DNA from: an uncultured Bacillota bacterium
Lineage (GTDB): Bacteria > Bacillota > Clostridia > Peptostreptococcales > Anaerovoracaceae
Reading direction: 5' to 3'
Assembly: GCA_946410475.1 (NCBI GenBank)
Contig: CAMKAM010000025.1
Span: 1 to 13,397 of the forward strand
Length of the DNA stretch: 13,397 nucleotides
In this document: in pieces, positions 5,753 to 11,620 of the stretch
Layout of the letters: each line of letters opens with the position of its first letter
Numbering within the stretch: position 1 is the first letter of the stretch
Notes under the pieces: model-generated
Databases searched by the model: none
What the model was told of the DNA's origin: nothing
The model's input: only the letters and a program-made list of their open reading frames with translations
Made by a program: the position numbers and the translations under genes

Positions 5753-8209
5753 TTACTTTTTAGTCTTTATTTTTATAGTGTTCGACCATCCGAACGATTT
5801 CCTCGAACCATTCTCTTTGAACTGTGCCCTCACCCTGTACCTGTAGACTCTGTTTTTCGCAAGCTTCTTGTTGGTATATGAGATATATCCGCTGTTTTTC
5901 AGCACGACCTTTGCTTTGACCTTCTTTACAGTCTTGAACTTGCCCTTCTTTCCGACCGCTCTCTGGATGATATATCTGTCAGCGCCGGGGATCTTCTTCC
6001 AGCGGATGGTCGCCCTGCGCTTCTTTACCGTTCCCTTTTTCAGTCTGTACGAAGACTTGCCCTTATAGTTCCTCTTTATTATCGTGACCTTCTTCGCTTT
6101 CCACAGAGCATCGCCGCTTCCGTCGTCAGCCTGCGAGACCGCATATACATATACATAACCGTTCGTGAGCGCGGCCTTATTGGGAGTGAACTTGCCCGTC
6201 GCGCTGTTTATCGATCCGCAGCTTTTCGGGGAGATGGACCAGTTCATATCACCATTCGATATCCCGGTCCTTCCGGTGCTGTCAACGAGCTGAGCATTGA
6301 AATCGAACGTCGTCCCCCATCTCATCCAATATACCGATCGCGTGAACTTCACGGCGGTCGGAACAGCGGTTACAGTCAGGACGAACGATGCTCTGTGCCC
6401 GTTGTATGTGCTCGCTGTGATCGTGCACTTGCCGGCTTTTTTCGTCTGGATGATCCCTTCTTCGACTAACGCGACCTTCGGATCGCTCGAAGACCAGTAC
6501 ACCTCATCGTTGGTTGCGGTCGACGGAACGATCTTTGCTTTCTTCTCAAGCTCATATATCTCGCCCACTGAAAGCTTTTGCGGGTAGTTTGAAAAACTGA
6601 TCCCCGTCGGATCGACGCCGCCTTTGACCGTCACGATACATGTGTCCGTTTTCCCTCCTGCGCTCGCCGTTATTGTACAAGTCCCGCGGCTCTTCGGCGT
6701 TACGATACCGTTCTTATCTACCGTTGCAACGCTCTCCCGGCTTGACGACCAAGTCACATCCGCCAGACTTTCTGCCGGGAGCACGAGCGTCTCCATTCCA
6801 TATCCTTTGTCCCGCATCGTCGTATTGTCGACATCCAGTGTCACGCTATGGGTCTTGATCGCGACGCTATCGACCGGATCGTCCGCAGAAGCAGCCTTCG
6901 CAGCCTTCACTGCCGCTTCGGCATCCACTGTGCCGTAACCCATATTATTCCTTGTGATCACGTCGTTTTCCTTAGCCGTCGCGCAAATGATGTTCCTCAC
7001 CTGCCCCGGCGTCAGCGACGGATTCGCATCCAGCAAAAGAGCGCATATACCTGAAACGACAGGAGCCGCCATCGATGTACCGCTTTCTGTGTCATATTTG
7101 TCTTCCGGTACCGTGCTCAATATATTTTGGCCCGGAGCCGAGATATCTTTTGCCGAACCGTAATTCGAATCCGTGTCTTTCCAGCTCAGCGTCGCTCCGG
7201 CTCTAACATCATAATTACAAACGCTGATGACTTCTTTCATATCCGACGGATCGCTGTATTTATCCGTTCTTTCATTGCCTGCCGCCGCCACGAACGTGAT
7301 TCCTTTGTTATAGTAAAGGTCCTTTATCGCTTCGCCTTCTACCCTGTCGCGTCCAAGCGCACCGAAACTCATATTGATCACCCTGGCGCCCTTCGATGCA
7401 GCGTACTTCATACCAAGGACTATATCCATGGTATAAAGAGACTCTCCGTCTCCCGACGCACCGACAGGAAGCACCTTGACGAGCGGAGCACCGGCCTCTC
7501 CGGCTGCTATACCCGCGCCGCCTTTACCGTTTCCGTAGACCGCGCCGATGATCCCTGCGACATGAGTTCCGTGCCAGCCTGAATCAGACGCCGCCAGCCT
7601 GGCGATACTGCCGCTGTACTGTCTGTACTGCTTCTTTCCGTCGATCAGGACAAGATTGTCCGTCAGGTCTTCATGCGACATGTCCACGCCTGTATCCAGC
7701 ACGCAAACTATAGTCGGCTTTGAAACACTGCCGACTTCACTCCAGGCTTCCTTCGCCTTAGTCATATCGAACTGCTTCTGATAATCGAGCGTGCCTCTCT
7801 TTTTAGGATCATAATATGGATCCGTCGCTGTAATGCCGTATTTGTAGTTCGGCTGGACGTAAGCCACCTTGTTCTCTTCTTCTATACTATCGATGACCTC
7901 TTCGACGCTCGTCCCCTCATCGACCGACGCCAGAGCGACAGTGCTGCCGTCGACTCTCGTTTTTTTCTCTAGCGATGCGTCGTTATCAGAAAGGATCTCT
8001 CCCACCTTACTATTCGTCGTTCCTTCTTCGAATACGACGATGACCTCGCCCGAAGCATAGTCTTCGCCTTCCACACCGATCGTTCCCGCAGGGCCGGCGT
8101 TCGCTCCGTCCGCTTCCTCATCGGTCATAGCAGCAAAAGCCGCCTGCCCCGTCCCCAGAGCAAGCGCCATGCAAAGCATAAGGCTGATGATCTTCCTTTT
8201 CCATTTCAT
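5753..8209 (-). CDS. Secreted subtilisin-like (S8) serine protease with Ig-like domains and a basic C-terminus
   Basis: Numbered from ATG 8209 (818 aa): signal peptide 1-27 (basic tip, hydrophobic core, AFA-A cleavage), acidic linker, inhibitor-I9-like propeptide about 55-122, then the S8 catalytic domain with Asp172 (VLDTGVD), His213 (HGTHVAG), oxyanion Asn312 (AAAGN) and Ser379 (SGTSMAAP), so it should be active. Downstream are two clear BIG2-type Ig-like domains (about 448-530 and 532-614; VTWSSS...VATVD and VYWSSS...VALVE cores), a less clear third (about 616-711), and a fibronectin-III-like module (712-818) with about 36% Lys/Arg and two acidic residues. No LPXTG or S-layer motif is seen; the basic end may hold it to the wall. 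The frame extends to GTG 8233, but ATG 8209 has AAGGGA at suitable distance, directly precedes the signal peptide and is preferred. Monocistronic, with its own promoter and terminator. The substrate is unknown. Confidence 0.94.
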   Translation of the reverse strand: MKWKRKIISLMLCMALALGTGQAAFAAMTDEEADGANAGPAGTIGVEGEDYASGEVIVVFEEGTTNSKVGEILSDNDASLEKKTRVDGSTVALASVDEGTSVEEVIDSIEEENKVAYVQPNYKYGITATDPYYDPKKRGTLDYQKQFDMTKAKEAWSEVGSVSKPTIVCVLDTGVDMSHEDLTDNLVLIDGKKQYRQYSGSIARLAASDSGWHGTHVAGIIGAVYGNGKGGAGIAAGEAGAPLVKVLPVGASGDGESLYTMDIVLGMKYAASKGARVINMSFGALGRDRVEGEAIKDLYYNKGITFVAAAGNERTDKYSDPSDMKEVISVCNYDVRAGATLSWKDTDSNYGSAKDISAPGQNILSTVPEDKYDTESGTSMAAPVVSGICALLLDANPSLTPGQVRNIICATAKENDVITRNNMGYGTVDAEAAVKAAKAASADDPVDSVAIKTHSVTLDVDNTTMRDKGYGMETLVLPAESLADVTWSSSRESVATVDKNGIVTPKSRGTCTITASAGGKTDTCIVTVKGGVDPTGISFSNYPQKLSVGEIYELEKKAKIVPSTATNDEVYWSSSDPKVALVEEGIIQTKKAGKCTITASTYNGHRASFVLTVTAVPTAVKFTRSVYWMRWGTTFDFNAQLVDSTGRTGISNGDMNWSISPKSCGSINSATGKFTPNKAALTNGYVYVYAVSQADDGSGDALWKAKKVTIIKRNYKGKSSYRLKKGTVKKRRATIRWKKIPGADRYIIQRAVGKKGKFKTVKKVKAKVVLKNSGYISYTNKKLAKNRVYRYRVRAQFKENGSRKSFGWSNTIKIKTKK

Positions 8210-8263
8210 ATCGTAGATCTTCCCTTTTCTCACTGATCAAGCTGCCACTGAGCTTCCGTCACA

Positions 8264-8292
8264 AGTATATCATCAACCGCGTGCAAAGTCAC
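8264..8292 (-). promoter_or_regulatory. Predicted promoter of the subtilisin gene
   Basis: On the minus strand GTGACT (8292-8287, 4 of 6 matches to the -35 consensus) lies 17 bases before TATACT (8269-8264, 5 of 6). Transcription would start near 8257, giving a leader of about 48 bases before ATG 8209. GTG 8233 would also be within the transcript, so the promoter does not decide the start by itself. Confidence 0.55.
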
Positions 8293-8360
8293 ATGGCCGA
8301 GAGCCGGGAGCACAAATATTTCACCTCGTTTTCACAGTCAGCAGCATCGGCCGCATATAG

Positions 8361-8392
8361 TAAACAAACAGCCGGAAAGCTCACTCTCCGGC
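8361..8392 (-). terminator. Rho-independent terminator of the ECF S-component gene
   Basis: GCCGGAAAG (8371-8379) and CTCTCCGGC (8384-8392) form a 9-position stem with a 4-base loop. In the minus-strand transcript the single irregular pair is a G-U wobble, whereas on the plus strand it is an A-C mismatch, so the minus direction is favoured. TGTTTGTTTA follows on the minus strand (8370-8361). It lies 36 bases past the stop of the transporter gene. Confidence 0.75.
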
Positions 8393-8427
8393 CGTCATTA
8401 TCTGTTCTGTTCATCACTCTGTCAGGA

Positions 8428-8994
8428 TCACTTCTTCGTTGTGAGCACCGCCGAGTAAGCAAACTTTCTCCCGAACGGTGTCTTCTCGAGCGCGTGCTCC
8501 AGCGCACCTGCGATCACGGCTCCTACCGCGAACTGTATGATGTTCATACCCGCGCCCGTCAGAGGCACTATCGGGTTCCCGTACATGATGACTTCCGCGC
8601 CGTAGTATCCGGCGACCATCAGGAAGCCGCCTATGACCATGCCAGCCGCAACGATCGCGCTCTTCAGGAACGGCGTCATATCGCGCTTCGCCGCAGCCCT
8701 CTCGATGAACGCTCCCATGACCAGGGCCATCAGACCCTTGACGACAAGCGTTATCGGAGCATAGATCGCATATCCGCCAATGATGTCAGCAAGAGCGCTT
8801 CCGACTCCGGCCGCTATCGCGCCGTTCTTTTTCCCAAGCACCATCACAGCAAGGAATATCATTGAATCTCCAAGGTGGATATATCCGTGAGTTGCCGGGA
8901 TCGGTATCCTTATTATCATCGTCATCGCGACGATCATGCCCATGAACATCGCCGTCGTGACTGTCTGATCGATCGTGAAAACCTGTCTTCTCAT
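8428..8994 (-). CDS. ECF transporter S component (substrate-binding membrane subunit), vitamin type
   Basis: The 188-aa, very hydrophobic protein has about six membrane segments (roughly 12-30, 43-53, 57-77, 80-97, 111-133, 148-167). Segments such as GYIHLGD (37-43), GSALADIIGGY (65-75) and YAPITLVVKGLMALV (78-92) are typical of the ECF S-component group of small vitamin-binding proteins (Pfam PF07155/PF12822 type). Such a protein binds one vitamin or precursor and works with a shared ATPase/T-component module encoded elsewhere; none is in this window. It is divergent from a MocR-type regulator, an arrangement known for vitamin B6 genes, so a pyridoxine-type substrate (PdxU-like) is inferred. 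Riboflavin, hydroxymethylpyrimidine or another ligand cannot be excluded. ATG 8994 has AGGAG eight bases upstream. Monocistronic. Confidence 0.88.
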   Translation of the reverse strand: MRRQVFTIDQTVTTAMFMGMIVAMTMIIRIPIPATHGYIHLGDSMIFLAVMVLGKKNGAIAAGVGSALADIIGGYAIYAPITLVVKGLMALVMGAFIERAAAKRDMTPFLKSAIVAAGMVIGGFLMVAGYYGAEVIMYGNPIVPLTGAGMNIIQFAVGAVIAGALEHALEKTPFGRKFAYSAVLTTKK

Positions 8995-9053
8995 TCTATC
9001 TTCTCCTCTGCGGTTTCTTCACAGTTCTTTTCGCATTAACATCTTACTCCCCT

Positions 9054-9075
9054 TGTGTTATTATTAAAATACACA
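9054..9075. promoter_or_regulatory. Inverted repeat TGTGT-N12-ACACA in the divergent intergenic region
   Basis: TGTGT (9054-9058) and ACACA (9071-9075) flank an AT-only 12-base centre, near the middle of the 119-base region shared by the S-component and MocR genes. This is where a MocR-type regulator controlling both genes would be expected to bind. The arms are short and I see no second copy. Clear -10/-35 pairs for either gene could not be chosen confidently in this AT-rich stretch. Confidence 0.4.
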
Positions 9076-9113
9076 GAATCAAATATTTTTCTATATACAG
9101 AGGATAACAGACC

Positions 9114-10610
9114 ATGAAAGCTATACTCCCTGATTTTGAAAGAGAAACGGCCGTTCCGCTGTATCTGCAGCTGTTCGGTCATATGAGGGATATGATACTT
9201 TCCGGCGATATCAGTCCGGGAGAAAAACTGCCTTCTTTGCGGAATCTGTCAGAGAGCCTCGAGATCAGTCTTACTACGGTCTCCCAGGCATATGACCAGC
9301 TGCTGGTAGAAGGGTATATCCACAGCATTCCCAAGAGGGGATATTTCGTAAGCGAAATGTATTATCCCGGAACCGCCTCCGGCAGCAAAGAGGCGGCGCC
9401 GGACAGGCAGACCCCCAAGGCGAACCAGGCTCCGCCTGCGGACCATACAGCGACAGCAGACCTGCCTTCCAGAGAAGAGCCGCAGGCACAGATGTTCCGC
9501 GCCGCAGAAGGGCCTGTTATAAACGTCCCCGAAATGGCCTACGACCTGTCTTCTTTCGATTTCGTCAAATGGAAGAAGTGCCTCTCAAGAGTCCTGAGCG
9601 AGCACCCCGAGGCCCTGCTCTTCGAGAGCGAACCTCAGGGAGAAGAGGCCCTCCGGCAGGCGATCACGAAATATGTCTACACGTCCCGCGGAGTCAGATG
9701 CACGCCCGATCAGGTCGTCATCGCTGCCGGAACGCAGCAGATCACAGCTCATATGGCTACCATCCTCCGCATGATGGGAATAGAGAACGTCGCCCTCGAA
9801 GAGCCCGGCTACGCTCCCGTCAACAGCATGTTCCGCGACCGCGGCTTTGCCATCAGCAGGGTCCCTGTCGGGGCGGACGGCATAGCGATAGAGCGGCTTC
9901 CCATGAACATAAGGAGCGCAGCTTACGTCGCTCCTCAGAACCAGTTCCCGACCGGCGCCGTGATGCCTGCAGGACGAAGATACCGCCTGCTCGAATGGGC
10001 GCGTGAGAACGACAGCTATATCATCGAAGACGACTACGACAGCGAGCTGCGCTACTTCGGAAAACCCGCTCTTGCCCTCCAGGGCATAGATACCGCAGGC
10101 AGGGTCGTTTACCTGGGATCTTTCTCCTCGACGCTGTTCGCTTCCATCAAGATCAGTTACATGATCCTTCCGCCCAAAATGGCGGAACTGTTCCGCAGTA
10201 TCAGCAGCGAATACACACAGAGCTGTTCAAAGACAGAGCAGCTGGCTCTTGCTCTGTTCATGGAGAGCGGCGCTTATCAAACAGGCATCAGAAAACTCCG
10301 GAGGTCGTACTCGCAGAAGCTCCGCGCCACGCTTCGCGCGCTGGCCCCACTGACGCACCTGACCCCGCACGATACGAACTCGGGCGTCGGATTGCTGATC
10401 GATGCAGACCCGGACGCGCTCCCCAAAGGCAAGACGTCAGGCGATCTGGTCAAAGAAGCCGCAGAGCTCGGGATCCCGGTCTCGCTCTTCTCACCATCCG
10501 AAAACAGCGGCCCGATACGTCTCGACCTTTATTACAGCAGATTGCCTTTGGATTCCATCCCCGGTATGATTGTAAAATTGTATGAAAAATGGTATGATTC
10601 TAACGAATAA
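9114..10610 (+). CDS. MocR-type transcriptional regulator (GntR HTH plus aminotransferase-like domain), PLP lysine replaced
   Basis: The 498-aa protein has the MocR/PdxR/GabR plan: a GntR winged helix (about 12-82; PLYLQL, G..LPS.R.L...L..S..TV..AY..L..EG), a Pro/Ala-rich linker (about 85-135) and a fold-type I aminotransferase domain (about 143-498). In the latter, APQNQFPTG (273-281), EDDYDSELRY (305-314) and the C-terminal Arg469 region are kept. The segment normally reading (G)SFSKTL, whose Lys forms the Schiff base with pyridoxal phosphate, reads GSFSSTL here, so Ser339 replaces the lysine. The frame is open throughout, so this is a substitution rather than decay. Family members sense PLP or PLP adducts; this one probably binds its ligand non-covalently or senses something else. 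It is divergent from an ECF S component, its likely target. The start is supported by AGAGGA nine bases upstream. Confidence 0.93.
   Translation: MKAILPDFERETAVPLYLQLFGHMRDMILSGDISPGEKLPSLRNLSESLEISLTTVSQAYDQLLVEGYIHSIPKRGYFVSEMYYPGTASGSKEAAPDRQTPKANQAPPADHTATADLPSREEPQAQMFRAAEGPVINVPEMAYDLSSFDFVKWKKCLSRVLSEHPEALLFESEPQGEEALRQAITKYVYTSRGVRCTPDQVVIAAGTQQITAHMATILRMMGIENVALEEPGYAPVNSMFRDRGFAISRVPVGADGIAIERLPMNIRSAAYVAPQNQFPTGAVMPAGRRYRLLEWARENDSYIIEDDYDSELRYFGKPALALQGIDTAGRVVYLGSFSSTLFASIKISYMILPPKMAELFRSISSEYTQSCSKTEQLALALFMESGAYQTGIRKLRRSYSQKLRATLRALAPLTHLTPHDTNSGVGLLIDADPDALPKGKTSGDLVKEAAELGIPVSLFSPSENSGPIRLDLYYSRLPLDSIPGMIVKLYEKWYDSNE
10570..10598 (+). promoter_or_regulatory. Predicted promoter of the GntR/FCD gene, inside the end of the MocR gene
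   Basis: TTGTAA (10570-10575), exactly 17 bases, then TATGAT (10593-10598) preceded by TGG (extended -10). Transcription would start near 10605, about 56 bases before the GntR/FCD start codon. It overlaps the last codons of the MocR gene and suggests that the second regulator can be expressed independently. Confidence 0.6.
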
Positions 10611-10660
10611 CACGTAAAATCATTTCCAATATCCCGAATGGGTCGAATAGGAGAACGAAA

Positions 10661-11425
10661 ATGGCACAAAAAGCAAAACTTTTGTCCGCTGATACAGTCA
10701 GCGCCGTCCAGAGCGAAAGCCCCTTCCTGAAACTGGGGGACGTTGTCTACCGAATACTCGAACAGGGGATCCTCACTCTGGAGCTCGCTCCCCAGTCAAA
10801 ACTGAGGATCAACAGCATCGCAGAAAAGCTTGATGTATCCGCCACGCCCGTAAGAGAGGCGATCGAAAAGCTCGAAGAGGGCGGACTGGTCATTGGCCAG
10901 AAAGCGACAGGCTCGAAATACAAAACTTATTCGGTATTCGATATCGACGACGACGACTTCCAGGAACTGTTCATCATCAGGAAGGCGATCGACGGGATGG
11001 CGGCTTATCTTTGCGCGCAGAAGAACTGGACCGTCGACATCGATTATCTGCAAAAGTGCAATGACGAATTCGAAGAGAGGCTACACAGCTATATCTCCGG
11101 AAAAACGACTTTCATCGAGTGCCGGAACTCCGACCGTGCGTTCCACAAAGGACTGGTCGAGTATTCAGGCAACAGATACCTGGCGGAAACTTACCGTCAG
11201 CTCGAAAAGAAACTCGACTACCTGTCGATCAGGACCTGCGAATTCGTAGCTTCCGGACCGAAGCGCGACGACCTCAACATACTCCACATACAGCATTCAT
11301 CCGTTCTGAACGCGATCAAGATGAGCTTCCCCGAACTCGCAAGAGAGGCGGCTTCCACCCACATAGATTTCTGTCTTGAAAGGAGCATCAAAAACAGATA
11401 TCTGCAGTCGTTCAGCGGCCTGTAG
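10661..11425 (+). CDS. GntR family transcriptional regulator, FCD (FadR C-terminal domain) type
   Basis: The 254-aa protein has an N-terminal winged helix-turn-helix (about 22-92, with LRINSIAEKLDVSATPVREAIEKL as core) and an all-helical FCD ligand domain (about 98-245). The usual metal/ligand residues are visible: D158 and H162 (NSDRAFHKGL), H212 (HIQHSSVLNAI) and H234 (STHID). FCD regulators normally bind a small carboxylic acid at a metal in this pocket and leave DNA or change grip. ATG 10661 has AGGAG eight bases upstream. It lies 50 bases after the MocR gene, with a promoter of its own overlapping that gene's end and a terminator after it. The next gene, pyruvate:ferredoxin oxidoreductase, carries a long palindrome in its leader and is the most likely target; a keto acid or organic acid effector is inferred from that context only. 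Confidence 0.92.
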   Translation: MAQKAKLLSADTVSAVQSESPFLKLGDVVYRILEQGILTLELAPQSKLRINSIAEKLDVSATPVREAIEKLEEGGLVIGQKATGSKYKTYSVFDIDDDDFQELFIIRKAIDGMAAYLCAQKNWTVDIDYLQKCNDEFEERLHSYISGKTTFIECRNSDRAFHKGLVEYSGNRYLAETYRQLEKKLDYLSIRTCEFVASGPKRDDLNILHIQHSSVLNAIKMSFPELAREAASTHIDFCLERSIKNRYLQSFSGL

Positions 11426-11493
11426 GATCAGGGTCGTAACGCCGAATTTTCAGTCAATTGCGGGGTTTCGAATAATAAGCGCGAATATCACCT

Positions 11494-11530
11494 AAATCAT
11501 TCCTTTTCGGGAATGATTTTTGCTTTCTTT
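11494..11530 (+). terminator. Rho-independent terminator of the GntR/FCD gene
   Basis: AAATCATTCC (11494-11503) and GGAATGATTT (11510-11519) form a perfect 10-bp stem with a 6-base loop, followed by a T-rich tract (TTGCTTTCTTT). It isolates the regulator from the downstream oxidoreductase gene, which has its own promoter 19 bases further on. Confidence 0.85.
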
Positions 11531-11548
11531 CCATATATTAATCTTCTT

Positions 11549-11577
11549 TTGAAATGTATATAAATATGAGTTATATT
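11549..11577 (+). promoter_or_regulatory. Predicted strong promoter of the pyruvate:ferredoxin oxidoreductase gene
   Basis: TTGAAA (11549-11554, 5 of 6) is followed after exactly 17 bases by TATATT (11572-11577, 5 of 6), in an AT-rich setting. Transcription would begin near 11584. This is the best sigma-A-like promoter in the window, as expected for an abundant central enzyme. Confidence 0.75.
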
Positions 11578-11584
11578 ATACGGG

Positions 11585-11602
11585 TAAAAAATCGATTTTT
11601 TA
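11585..11602. promoter_or_regulatory. 18-bp perfect palindrome at the PFOR transcription start, candidate operator
   Basis: TAAAAAATCGATTTTTTA is a perfect palindrome centred on TCGA. It starts within a base or two of the predicted transcription start and ends four bases before the GGAGG ribosome binding site (11606-11610). A dimeric repressor bound here would block transcription. The neighbouring GntR/FCD protein is the obvious candidate, though A/T runs can form palindromes by chance and a weak RNA hairpin is an alternative role. Confidence 0.5.
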
Positions 11603-11620
11603 TATGGAGGTACAATGATT

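Noticed and set aside
8210..8233. GTG 8233 as the start of the subtilisin gene
   Set aside because: No Shine-Dalgarno precedes it, and the eight extra residues would weaken the signal peptide. ATG 8209 has AAGGGA upstream and gives a canonical signal peptide.
8995..9113. Riboswitch controlling the ECF S component
   Set aside because: The region is only 119 bases, AT-rich and shared with the divergent gene. I see no recognisable riboswitch core or expression-platform hairpin upstream of the S-component start.
9114..10610. MocR gene as a decaying pseudogene because the lysine is missing
   Set aside because: The frame is intact over 498 codons, other aminotransferase motifs are kept, and the start has a proper ribosome binding site. 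A specific substitution is the better explanation.
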